Assembly (NCBI GenBank): GCA_017469645.1
Contig: JAFUFY010000077.1
Coordinates: 1-60,482, forward strand
DNA: 60,482 nucleotides
Direction of reading: 5' to 3'
Source of the DNA: Campylobacter sp.
GTDB taxonomy: Bacteria > Campylobacterota > Campylobacteria > Campylobacterales > Campylobacteraceae
The notes beneath the pieces were generated by a model. It searched no databases and was not told the origin of the DNA. It saw only the letters and a list, made by a program, of their open reading frames with translations. Both the position numbers and the translations under genes were made by a program. Of the stretch, positions 1 through 7,232 are shown piece after piece; the stretch's first letter is position 1, and each line of letters begins with the position of its first letter.

Positions 1-344
1 AATGCCCACATTGTGGCAAAGGCGACATTGAGTATGGTGCAAAAGCTTGTAGCGAATGCGGGTCTAAAATCTTATATAAAGCAATTAGTGGATTAGGCTT
101 AATGGCCACAGCAGTTTTAAGTATTGTTTTTGCTATTTTAGCTGTTGTGATTAATTTTAGGATAATGAATATGTTAGGTACAAGGGGATCGGAAGAGGAA
201 CTGGGTATGCTTCTTTGTTGCGAAGGCGTGTTAATCTGTTTTGCAATATATTGTATTGTTCAGCATGTAGTTGCGTATCACAAAAATTTCGAATTGCAAC
301 AAAACCCGATTTTCAAAAGAAACAAAAAATACTTCAAAAAATAA
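1..344 (+). CDS. Zinc-ribbon membrane protein, 5'-truncated by the window edge
   Basis: The open frame enters from the left edge (first full codon at base 3) and ends at a TAA at 342-344. The visible 113 codons begin with a double-CxxC zinc ribbon (CPHC, then CSEC 12 residues later). Two hydrophobic stretches follow, at about visible residues 34-54 and 68-90, and then a basic tail. An in-frame ATG at 102 would discard the zinc ribbon, so the real start lies outside the window. Zinc-ribbon-plus-transmembrane proteins of this kind are common and mostly uncharacterised, so no function is assigned. The frame is secure; the family is not. Confidence 0.7.
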   Translation, partial: CPHCGKGDIEYGAKACSECGSKILYKAISGLGLMATAVLSIVFAILAVVINFRIMNMLGTRGSEEELGMLLCCEGVLICFAIYCIVQHVVAYHKNFELQQNPIFKRNKKYFKK

Positions 345-429
345 ATTTAAAGCTTCGTAGGGTGGGCATCCTTGCTCACCAAAATTTACAAACAAATTTA
401 AAAAAATTCTGGCTCGTAGCTCAAAATTC

Positions 430-1032
430 TCAATTAAAATTCGGAATTTCGCTAAATTTAACGCTTTCGTTTTGCAAATTTTGGATAAATTCATCTAAAT
501 TTGCAAATTCATTTTTTGTGATTTCGCCTTTGAAATTTGCGCCAAGGTCGTTAAATTCGGTATTAAATTTTAAATTTTGTTTTTCAAAAAAATGTTGGAA
601 TTTTGAAATCAAACTAAACGGCACAAAAAATTCGCAAGATTTTTTAAATTCAAAAGGCGTAAGTGTTGCCGAATTTATCGCTAAATTCACGCTTGAAGCA
701 TACGCTCTTACAAGTCCGCCTGTGCCTAGCTTTATCCCGCCAAAATACCGCACGACTAAAACCGCAGTATTTATAAGCTCAGCCCCACGCAAAGCATTTA
801 AACAAGGCGTTCCGCTTGTGCCTTTTGGTTCGCCGTCATCTGATTGATTTTCCACGATTTGGTTAAATTCGTTTAAAATTCGATACGCCCAAACGATATG
901 CGCTGCTTTTGGGTGCTCGTTTTTTAAACGCGATAAAAGTGCGTCAAATTCGCTAAATGGCGTTAAAAATGCGATAAATTTGGATTTTTTTACTTCATTT
1001 GAAATCTCGAAAATTTGCGTTATTTGTCGCAC
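430..1032 (-). CDS. yigZ: YigZ/IMPACT family protein
   Basis: A 200-residue protein of the YigZ/IMPACT (UPF0029) family. It carries both signature stretches: SDDGEPKGTSGTP at residues 64-76 and the glycine-rich VRYFGGIKLGTGG block at 94-106. Length matches the bacterial family: an IMPACT N-terminal domain plus a short C-terminal domain. Eukaryotic IMPACT modulates Gcn2 signalling; the bacterial role is not settled, though ribosome or nucleic-acid association has been suggested. It is transcribed divergently from galU across 67 bp. The reverse strand of the gene contains a long spurious open frame. Family assignment is firm. Confidence 0.9.
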   Translation of the reverse strand: MRQITQIFEISNEVKKSKFIAFLTPFSEFDALLSRLKNEHPKAAHIVWAYRILNEFNQIVENQSDDGEPKGTSGTPCLNALRGAELINTAVLVVRYFGGIKLGTGGLVRAYASSVNLAINSATLTPFEFKKSCEFFVPFSLISKFQHFFEKQNLKFNTEFNDLGANFKGEITKNEFANLDEFIQNLQNESVKFSEIPNFN

Positions 1033-1061
1033 TTTTTACCTTTTGCGAAATATTTTTTTGA

Positions 1062-1067
1062 TATAAT
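1062..1067 (+). promoter_or_regulatory. -10 box of the galU-pgi promoter
   Basis: A perfect TATAAT preceded by a T-rich stretch, the usual sigma70 promoter form in Campylobacter, which often lacks a clear -35. Transcription would start near 1074, giving a leader of about 25 nt with an AAGGA ribosome site before the galU ATG. Confidence 0.65.
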
Positions 1068-1099
1068 ACAAAAATTTTGATTAAATTTAAGGATTTAAA

Positions 1100-1933
1100 A
1101 TGATACAAACTTGTCTTTTTCCTGCTGCCGGTTATGGCACGAGATTTTTACCTGCGACAAAATCTTTGCCAAAAGAGATGTTGCCGATTTTAACGAAGCC
1201 TTTGATTCACTACGGCGTTGATGAAGCCTTGGAGGCCGGTATGAATAATATGGCGTTTGTCTCAGGTCGTGGAAAAAGGGCATTGGAAGATTATTTTGAT
1301 ATTAGCTATGAGTTAGAACACCAAATTTCAGGTTCTTCAAAAGAATATTTGTTGCAAGAGATTAGAGATTTGATGAATACTTGCACATTTTCTTTCACTC
1401 GCCAAAGGGAAATGAAAGGTCTTGGTCATGCCATTTATACAGGCAGAACGCTTGTCAGAGATGAGCCATTTGGCGTGGTTTTGGCTGATGATTTATGCGT
1501 AAATGAAAACGGCGAGGGCGTTTTAGCGCAAATGGTGAAAGTCTATGAAAAATATCGCTGTTCGGTTGTTGCCGTTATGGAAGTCGAACCTAACCAAGTT
1601 TCAAGCTACGGCGTGGTAAATGGTAAATTTATAGAAGATGATTTGATGATGGTTAGCGATATGGTCGAAAAACCCGCACCTGACGAGGCTCCATCAAATT
1701 TGGCAATTATTGGTCGCTATATTCTAACGCCTGATATTTTTGAGATTTTAGAGCATACCGCGCCCGGTAAAAACGGTGAAATTCAAATCACTGACGCGCT
1801 TTTAAATCAAGCCAAAAACGGCGTTGTAATCGCGTATAAATTTAAAGGCAAACGCTTTGATTGCGGTTCTGTCGATGGTTATGTCGAAGCGACAAAATAT
1901 TTTTACGAGATGATGAAAAATGGTAAAAAATAG
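1100..1933 (+). CDS. galU: UTP-glucose-1-phosphate uridylyltransferase
   Basis: GalU makes UDP-glucose from UTP and glucose-1-phosphate, supplying precursors for lipooligosaccharide, capsule and glycans in the cytoplasm. The N-terminus has the nucleotidyltransferase loop (AAGYGTRFLPATKSLPKEM at residues 9-27). The C-terminus has the GKRFDCGSVDGY segment seen in bacterial GalU. At 277 residues it is full length. It begins an operon: the pgi ATG lies 14 nt inside its 3' end, so translation is probably coupled. An AAGGA site precedes the ATG. The galU-pgi order matches what I recall from C. jejuni. Confidence 0.96.
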   Translation: MIQTCLFPAAGYGTRFLPATKSLPKEMLPILTKPLIHYGVDEALEAGMNNMAFVSGRGKRALEDYFDISYELEHQISGSSKEYLLQEIRDLMNTCTFSFTRQREMKGLGHAIYTGRTLVRDEPFGVVLADDLCVNENGEGVLAQMVKVYEKYRCSVVAVMEVEPNQVSSYGVVNGKFIEDDLMMVSDMVEKPAPDEAPSNLAIIGRYILTPDIFEILEHTAPGKNGEIQITDALLNQAKNGVVIAYKFKGKRFDCGSVDGYVEATKYFYEMMKNGKK

Positions 1934-3143
1934 TCTTTTTTTTAAAAAAGCCGAATTTAGCGAGATAAAATCCTACGCAAAACGCTTAAATAGCGAGAGC
2001 GAGAGTGGCGAGATCGGGTATTATGATTTGCCGAATTTTGGCGATGAAATCATCAAAGAAGCCGAAGATTTTTTCAAAGATAAAATTTACGACAATATCG
2101 TGCTAGTTGGAATCGGCGGTTCAAGTGTGGGCGTGAGAGCCATTTTAAGGGCTTTAAGAGCCAAAAAAATGCGAGCAAGGCTTCGAATTTTAGATAATAT
2201 CGACGGATTTAGATTTGATACAATCACGCAAAGTATTGAATTTGATAAGACGATTTTTATAATCTCGTCCAAATCTGGCACGACGGTTGAGACGATTTCG
2301 ATTTTTAAGGCGATTTTGGATTTTTACAAACCAAGCGATATTAGCAAAAATTTCATTTTTATCACCGATAACGGCTCGAAACTCGAAAAATTCGCAAATC
2401 AAAACAATGCAAAGGTTTTTAATATCCCAAAAAATGTCGGCGGGAGATTTAGCATTTTAAGTGCGATTGGGCTTGTGCCTATGGTAGCACTAGGACTTGA
2501 TGCAAAGGCGCTTTTGCAAGGCGGTGCCCAGTGCAAGGCTGATTTTTTCGATGAAAAAGATGATACTCTTTTGCAAAAAGCCTATCACTATGCCACGCAC
2601 AAATACGCTAAAATCAATGTTTTATTTAGCTACTGCGATCGTTTAGCAGGACTAAATGACTGGTATGTTCAGCTTTGGGCTGAAAGCTTGGGCAAAAAGC
2701 TTGGTCATACGCGTTTTGGGCTAACGCCGATAGGGCTAGTAGGAAGTAAGGATCAGCACTCATTTTTACAGCTCATAATGGACGGCACACGCGATAAAAC
2801 GGTATCCTTCATAAAAATTTTAGATCAAAACAGCGAGAAAAAAGTTCCAAATTTAAGCCTTGAAAATTTAGATGATTTGGATTTTGCAAACGGCATTTGC
2901 ATGAGCGAGATTATAAATTTGCAGTGTGATGCGACCATGCACGCGCTCATAAATGAAGGAATTAGTGTCGATTTGATCGAAGTTAGCGAGTTAAATGAGC
3001 GAAATTTAGGATATTTGTTTTATTATTTTGAGCTTTTAACTAGTGCTGTTGGCATTATGTTTGGCGTAAATACTTACGATCAGCCGGGCGTGGAAATTGG
3101 TAAAAGAATTTTAAAATCTTTGATTTTAAAAGAGCAAATTTGA
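1920..3143 (+). CDS. pgi: Glucose-6-phosphate isomerase (short form)
   Basis: Interconverts glucose-6-phosphate and fructose-6-phosphate; in campylobacters that lack phosphofructokinase this serves gluconeogenesis and sugar-nucleotide supply. The SIS-type sugar-phosphate sites are visible: VGIGGSSVGVRA at residues 62-73 and the ISSKSGTTVET block near 115-125. The C-terminal NTYDQPGVEIGK signature is present. The 407 residues are much shorter than the roughly 550 of E. coli Pgi but match the short epsilonproteobacterial form. The gene overlaps galU by 14 nt. The frame is intact and the assignment secure. Confidence 0.95.
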   Translation: MVKNSLFFKKAEFSEIKSYAKRLNSESESGEIGYYDLPNFGDEIIKEAEDFFKDKIYDNIVLVGIGGSSVGVRAILRALRAKKMRARLRILDNIDGFRFDTITQSIEFDKTIFIISSKSGTTVETISIFKAILDFYKPSDISKNFIFITDNGSKLEKFANQNNAKVFNIPKNVGGRFSILSAIGLVPMVALGLDAKALLQGGAQCKADFFDEKDDTLLQKAYHYATHKYAKINVLFSYCDRLAGLNDWYVQLWAESLGKKLGHTRFGLTPIGLVGSKDQHSFLQLIMDGTRDKTVSFIKILDQNSEKKVPNLSLENLDDLDFANGICMSEIINLQCDATMHALINEGISVDLIEVSELNERNLGYLFYYFELLTSAVGIMFGVNTYDQPGVEIGKRILKSLILKEQI

Positions 3144-3172
3144 GACTTAACGATTTCTTTATGAAATAAAAC

Positions 3173-3178
3173 TATAAT
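3173..3178 (+). promoter_or_regulatory. -10 box upstream of the BOF-family gene
   Basis: TATAAT 29 nt before the ATG at 3207, followed by an AAAGGA ribosome site. It separates this gene from the galU-pgi operon, whose stop codon is at 3141-3143. Confidence 0.6.
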
Positions 3179-3206
3179 TCTTCAAATTTTTTTTAAAGGA
3201 TAAAAG

Positions 3207-3590
3207 ATGAAAAAGGTAATTTTAAGCTTAGCATTAGCCTGTGTTACGGCGTTTGCCGCTAACGGCGGTTTTGCTGGTGCAGAACAAAACCACGCCCAAA
3301 AAGGTGGCTTTGTCGATAACGCAAAAATTTCAGTTATGAGCGTAAAAGAAGCGCTAAATGCAAGAGACGACACAAGGGCAGTTTTACGCGGAAAAATCGT
3401 GCGTGAAATAAAATACGAAAAGTATGAATTTACAGACGGAAAAAGTCGAATTTTAGCCGAAATAGATGATAAAATTTGGCAAGGTTTAGTCGTAACTCCA
3501 AATGATTTTGTCGAAATCGAAGGCTATATCGACAATGACCCGTTTGAGCGAACGGAAATCGAAGTTTATCGCATTATTAAATTAAAATAA
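3207..3590 (+). CDS. Periplasmic YgiW/YdeI-type BOF (OB-fold) protein
   Basis: A 127-residue secreted protein with a clear signal peptide (residues 1-18, cleavage after AFAA). The mature part is a single bacterial OB-fold domain, typified by the VLRGKIVREI strand, the KYEFTDGKSRILAEID core, and the VEIEGYIDND segment. Members of this family (E. coli YgiW, YdeI) are periplasmic and linked to peroxide, metal and antimicrobial-peptide tolerance; the ligand is uncertain. It has its own promoter and a strong terminator, so it is monocistronic. Its position beside dps fits a stress role, but that is only association. Confidence 0.85.
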   Translation: MKKVILSLALACVTAFAANGGFAGAEQNHAQKGGFVDNAKISVMSVKEALNARDDTRAVLRGKIVREIKYEKYEFTDGKSRILAEIDDKIWQGLVVTPNDFVEIEGYIDNDPFERTEIEVYRIIKLK

Positions 3591-3603
3591 CAAAAATCAC
3601 TGC

Positions 3604-3637
3604 TTGGCGATTTGATTACAAAAAATCGCCAAATTTT
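3604..3637 (+). terminator. Rho-independent terminator after the BOF gene
   Basis: An inverted repeat with arms TTGGCGATTT and AAATCGCCAA around a 9-nt loop, followed by a T-run. It lies 14 nt after the stop codon and ends the upstream transcript before the dps promoter. Confidence 0.75.
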
Positions 3638-3653
3638 TATAATTTTTATTAAA

Positions 3654-3668
3654 TAATAAAAATTATTA
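3654..3668. promoter_or_regulatory. AT-rich palindrome, possible Fur/PerR-type operator for dps
   Basis: TAATAA-AAA-TTATTA is an exact 6-3-6 inverted repeat about 33 bp upstream of the dps -10 box, in the -35/upstream region. Its size resembles 15-bp PerR or Fur half-site arrangements, and dps genes are often under iron or peroxide control. The sequence is so AT-rich that chance is a real alternative. Confidence 0.3.
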
Positions 3669-3700
3669 ATTAAAATAATTTATTTTTAAGTTTCATTTGC

Positions 3701-3706
3701 TATAAT
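3701..3706 (+). promoter_or_regulatory. -10 box of dps
   Basis: TATAAT preceded by TTTGC, with the ribosome site AAGGAG close before the ATG at 3736. It gives a leader of about 23 nt. Confidence 0.6.
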
Positions 3707-3735
3707 TCCATAAATTATTTCATAAGGAGAAGAAA

Positions 3736-4176
3736 ATGAAAAAGGTTATCGAACAATTAAACAAGCTCCAAGCTGACGCTCATGCGTTATTTGTTGCATT
3801 TCACGATTATCACTGGAATGTAAAAGGTATGGATTTTTATCAAATTCACGCCTACACAGAAAAAGCTTATGAAAATATGGCGACTTTATTTGATGATATG
3901 GCAGAAAGAGCGTTGCAACTTGGCGGAAAGGCAGTTGTAAAGGTCGATGAGCTTACAAAACTAGCAAAAGCTCCGACTATAAGCAAAGCAAGTTACAAAG
4001 GCGAAGAAGTGTTAAAAGCTGTATTAAAAGCAGATGAATATCTAATCGCTGAGTTTAAAAAACTTGAAAGCGAAGCTGAAAAAGCAGGCGATGCTACAAC
4101 CGTCGCAATCGCACAAGGCGAGTATGCTAAGCTTGAAAAAGAAGTTTGGATGTTAAAAAATACTTTGGCGAAATAA
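3736..4176 (+). CDS. dps: Dps-family ferritin-like DNA-protection protein
   Basis: Dps dodecamers oxidise and store iron using hydrogen peroxide, and in some species bind DNA. The inter-subunit ferroxidase ligands are visible: HDYHWNVKG at residues 23-31 and the DDMAE motif at 53-57 (D53, E57). At 146 residues it is typical. The N-terminus lacks a long lysine-rich tail, so direct DNA binding is uncertain. It is a single-gene unit with its own promoter and a terminator shared with the converging radical SAM locus. The galU-pgi-dps neighbourhood matches C. jejuni. Confidence 0.94.
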   Translation: MKKVIEQLNKLQADAHALFVAFHDYHWNVKGMDFYQIHAYTEKAYENMATLFDDMAERALQLGGKAVVKVDELTKLAKAPTISKASYKGEEVLKAVLKADEYLIAEFKKLESEAEKAGDATTVAIAQGEYAKLEKEVWMLKNTLAK

Positions 4177-4198
4177 GTTTTATAGCTAAAATCATAAC

Positions 4199-4230
4199 AG
4201 CACGGCTGAATTTTTCGGTCGTGCTTTTTT
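4199..4230. terminator. Terminator after dps
   Basis: A 10-bp stem (AGCACGGCTG paired with CGGTCGTGCT, including two G-U pairs) followed by TTTTTT. It lies 23 nt after the dps stop, between two convergent genes. The T-run supports termination of dps in particular. Confidence 0.8.
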
Positions 4231-4251
4231 ATTTTAAATCAAATTTAAAAT

Positions 4252-5576
4252 TTACGCGTTAAATTTTTCTGTATTTTCCATTACTTTTGAATGTTTTGTA
4301 TGCTTGATTTTTGCGTCATCTTTAAATGCGGCACGAATTTTATCCATACCGGCATAAAATTCCTTCATTAAAATAACGCATAAATATTTACAAAAATCAT
4401 TTGTGAAAATTTCGTCATTTTTTATATCAATCGCACCGCATAGTTTAAGTAAGCTAATCTCGGTTGCTAGGGCAAGACGCAAATCTATTTTATTTTCTAA
4501 TTCAAATTTTTTAATATTGATTTTGCCGTTAAAAAGCTCGGTTAAAAATATATATTTTACCCGTTGAATTTTGCTAAAATCACAAGTTGCAATTAATGTG
4601 CTTTGGTTATTTGCGATACGCGACGAATAATCGTTTAGATTGAAAGCATTTATCAAAAGTCTGCCGTCTAAAAAGCTAAATGCACCGCTTCCAAGCCCTA
4701 AATATTCGTGGTTTGAACCAACATATTCATCACTTAGATCTATTTTGTTTCTTGAAAATGCCCAAGCATTGCTTCTATGCCAATTTGAAAATTTTTCATT
4801 GATTATATTGTAAAAATATTCTTCATCATCTTCGCTAGTAACACCTAAGCTATGTGCGATTTTATCGCGCATCAAGCCAGATTTCATTAGTGGATACAAA
4901 GTGACTTGCTCAGAACCAATCGATTTTGCCAATTCTATATCGTTTAATAAAACTTCTTTTGTTTGAAACGGGAAATTAAAAATCAAATCAATATTTAAAA
5001 TAGGCAAAATTCCAACAGCCTTGCTTAATTTTTCTTGCAAAATTTTACCGCTTCCAAATTGTTATATCTAGCTATTTTGCGTAAAATTTCATTATCAAAA
5101 CTTTGAACACCGACACTTAATCTATCTATAAGTCCCTTAAAATCGGTTAATGTCACAGGATTGATATTATTTGGATCGCTTTCGCAAGAAATCTCATCTA
5201 TCTTAAAAAGTTTTTTTGCAAGTTCTAGTGTTTTTAATAGTTCTTTTTGGTCGATCAAAGTCGTCCCGCCACCGACATATAGCGTTTTGAAATTATATCC
5301 TATTTCTTTTACTCTTTGCATTTGGCTACGAAGAGAAGCAAAATAAGTTTTACAGGCGTTTTCGTCGTAGGCATATTTGTGAAATGAACAATAGGGACAA
5401 AATATATGGCAAAACGGAATATGCATATAGAGCAAATAAGTTTTATCTTTTTTTGGAATTTGTTTTATATTTTTGTCTGTAAGATTGATTTTAAGAGATT
5501 TTCGGAGTGAGTTTTGCATTATTTTACTAGCATACTTTTTAGCCAAATTTTTGGAAAAATTATTTATAAATGTCAT
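4252..5576 (-). pseudogene. HemN/HemW-like radical SAM protein, interrupted by a frameshift
   Basis: The 5' part (ATG at 5574-5576, preceded by GGAAA) encodes the radical SAM core with a CHIFCPYC cluster motif (Cx3Cx2C), a YVGGGTT segment and a SVGVQSF segment, and stops at about 5025. The 3' part runs in another frame from about 5040 to 4252 and continues the same protein, beginning with GILPILNIDLIF. Adding one base joins the two into about 440 residues, normal for coproporphyrinogen-oxidase-like or HemW proteins. The break falls at homopolymers: a T4/A4 tract at 5039-5046 and a five-base run at 5029-5033. It may be a decayed gene, a phase-variable switch or a sequencing error. Substrate is unknown: heme synthesis or heme chaperone. 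Confidence 0.8.
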
Positions 5577-5683
5577 TAAATTTCCATTTCTAATAAAAAA
5601 ACTAACTAAGATTTTACATAAAATCACTTAAAATTTGTGTAATTTTAATAGTGTTATATTTTTATAAAATTTTTATATTGATT

Positions 5684-5713
5684 GCAAGAATTCGCCACCT
5701 AGCGAATTCTTGC
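5684..5713. terminator. Perfect hairpin between hinT and the radical SAM locus
   Basis: An 11-bp perfect stem (GCAAGAATTCG paired with CGAATTCTTGC) with a short loop, 23 nt downstream of the hinT stop on the minus strand. The strong stem suggests a terminator for hinT; the following T-run is weak. Confidence 0.55.
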
Positions 5714-5735
5714 GAATAAGATTAGTTAAATTTAT

Positions 5736-6092
5736 TTAAAAATTATCTTTCGTATTTGGATCCCTAAAATGTCCCCATGCGAGTTTTGTACCGCCTAAAA
5801 TGTGAAAATGTAAATGCGGAACTTCCTGTCCGCCGTTTTCGCCGCAGTTTGAAATAAGTCTATACCCTGTTTTATCTAGCCCCATTGTTTTGGCGACTTC
5901 TTGGATAAATTTTGTCATCTCGCCCATAAGCTCGGCGTCCATTACCTGAAAGCTTTCATAACATTTTTTTGGGATTGCTAAAATGTGGATTGGCGCTTTT
6001 GGATTTATATCGTGAAAAGCTAGGAATTTATCGGTTTCAAGGACTTTGTTGCATGGAATTTCACCTGCGACTATTTTTTCGAAAATTGTCAT
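5736..6092 (-). CDS. hinT: HIT-family purine nucleoside phosphoramidase (HinT-like)
   Basis: A 118-residue histidine-triad protein. The catalytic HxHxH is at residues 93-97 in PHLHFHILGG, and the N-terminal IFEKIVAGEIPCNKV segment is typical of HinT. The family hydrolyses adenosine phosphoramidates and acyl-adenylates in the cytoplasm, including aminoacyl-AMP leaking from tRNA synthetases. It is divergent from pheS across about 144 bp, the order I recall from C. jejuni. The stop is followed by a perfect hairpin. Biological substrate is uncertain. Confidence 0.92.
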   Translation of the reverse strand: MTIFEKIVAGEIPCNKVLETDKFLAFHDINPKAPIHILAIPKKCYESFQVMDAELMGEMTKFIQEVAKTMGLDKTGYRLISNCGENGGQEVPHLHFHILGGTKLAWGHFRDPNTKDNF

Positions 6093-6236
6093 TTTTTTGC
6101 TCCTAAATTTTAAGATATTTCGTGCGTGAAAATTATACTAAAATTTGCTAAATTCTAGGCAAATTTTTTAAATTTTACCTTGTTTTTATCATTTTTTTTA
6201 TACAATCTAGCGAAAATTTTTACTAAGGATTAGACT

Positions 6237-7232
6237 TTGCAAGAGTATGAAGCGAAAATCAAAAGTGCCGAAAGCCTTGATGAGATTGAAAAAATCAGAC
6301 TTGAACTTTTTGGCAAAAAAGGGCTCATAACCGAGCTTTTTAATAATCTCAAAAATGTTCCAAACGAACAAAAAAGAGAATTTGCACAAAACGCAAACAA
6401 ACAAAGAGATTTTTTTGGCGAGTTAATCAGCGAAAAAAAGGCAATTTTAGAAATAAAAGCGCAAAAAGAAGCGATGAAAAGCGAAGCTATCGATGTTACT
6501 ATGTTTAACGAAAACGCTGCAAACGGCGCATTGCACCCTGTAATGGCGACTATGGATAAGATTATCGAATATTTTATCTCACAAAATTTTAGCGTCGAAA
6601 CAGGACCGCTTATCGAAGATGATTTTCATAATTTCGAAGCGTTAAATTTACCAAAATACCACCCTGCGCGCGATATGCAAGATACATTTTATCTAAATAA
6701 TTCAAATTTGCTTCGCACCCATACAAGCGGTGTTCAAATTCGCACAATGGAGAAATTTGGCAAACCGCCGATTCGCATGATAGCACCGGGTGCTGTTTTT
6801 AGACGGGATTTGGATTTAACACACACGCCTATGTTTCATCAGGTTGAAGGTCTTGTGGTAGAAGAAGGCGACAAAGTAAGTTTTGCAAATTTAAAAGATA
6901 TTTTGCAAAAATTTTTAGTTTATATGTTTGGCGATGTCAAGGTTCGATTTCGACCTAGCTTTTTCCCATTTACGGAGCCTAGCACCGAAGTTGATATTAG
7001 TTGTATTTTCTGCAAAGGTGCAGGTTGCAGGGTTTGCAAACAAACAGGTTGGCTTGAAGTCTTAGGAAGTGGCGTGGTTGATCCAAATGTTTTTAAAGCT
7101 GTGGGTTGGAAAAATGTCAGCGGATACGCTTTTGGGCTTGGCGTGGAGCGTTTTGCAATGCTACTTCACCGCATACCTGACTTGCGTTCATTATTTGAAG
7201 GCGATATTAGATTATTGGAGCAATTTAAATGA
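6237..7232 (+). CDS. pheS: Phenylalanine-tRNA ligase alpha subunit
   Basis: Catalytic subunit of the heterotetrameric class II enzyme that charges tRNA-Phe. Residues 1-80 form the coiled-coil arm. The core has the [10 protein letters not shown] motif 2 region and the [16 protein letters not shown] motif 3. It also has the Cys-rich [12 protein letters not shown] insert known in many PheS proteins. The start is a TTG at 6237 with AAGGAT 8 nt upstream; no ATG fits better. The gene is 331 residues and overlaps pheT by 4 nt, first in the pheS-pheT-aroA-ispH run. Confidence 0.96.
   Translation: MQEYEAKIKSAESLDEIEKIRLELFGKKGLITELFNNLKNVPNEQKREFAQNANKQRDFFGELISEKKAILEIKAQKEAMKSEAIDVTMFNENAANGALHPVMATMDKIIEYFISQNFSVETGPLIEDDFHNFEALNLPKYHPARDMQDTFYLNNSNLLRTHTSGVQIRTMEKFGKPPIRMIAPGAVFRRDLDLTHTPMFHQVEGLVVEEGDKVSFANLKDILQKFLVYMFGDVKVRFRPSFFPFTEPSTEVDISCIFCKGAGCRVCKQTGWLEVLGSGVVDPNVFKAVGWKNVSGYAFGLGVERFAMLLHRIPDLRSLFEGDIRLLEQFK

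Noticed and set aside
361..380. GGTGGGC/GCTCACC hairpin between the zinc-ribbon gene and yigZ
   Set aside because: Seven base pairs with a G-U and no T-run in either direction; similar GGTGGGC words occur in many genomes. Too weak to call a terminator.
215..847. A 210-codon open frame overlapping the first gene and antisense to yigZ
   Set aside because: It is antisense to yigZ, whose family motifs are clear, and its protein has no recognisable features; AT-rich composition makes such frames common here.
5025..5046. Programmed ribosomal frameshift in the radical SAM gene
   Set aside because: The A/T runs are slippery, but no downstream pseudoknot or internal Shine-Dalgarno signal was evident, and related genes are not known to frameshift.
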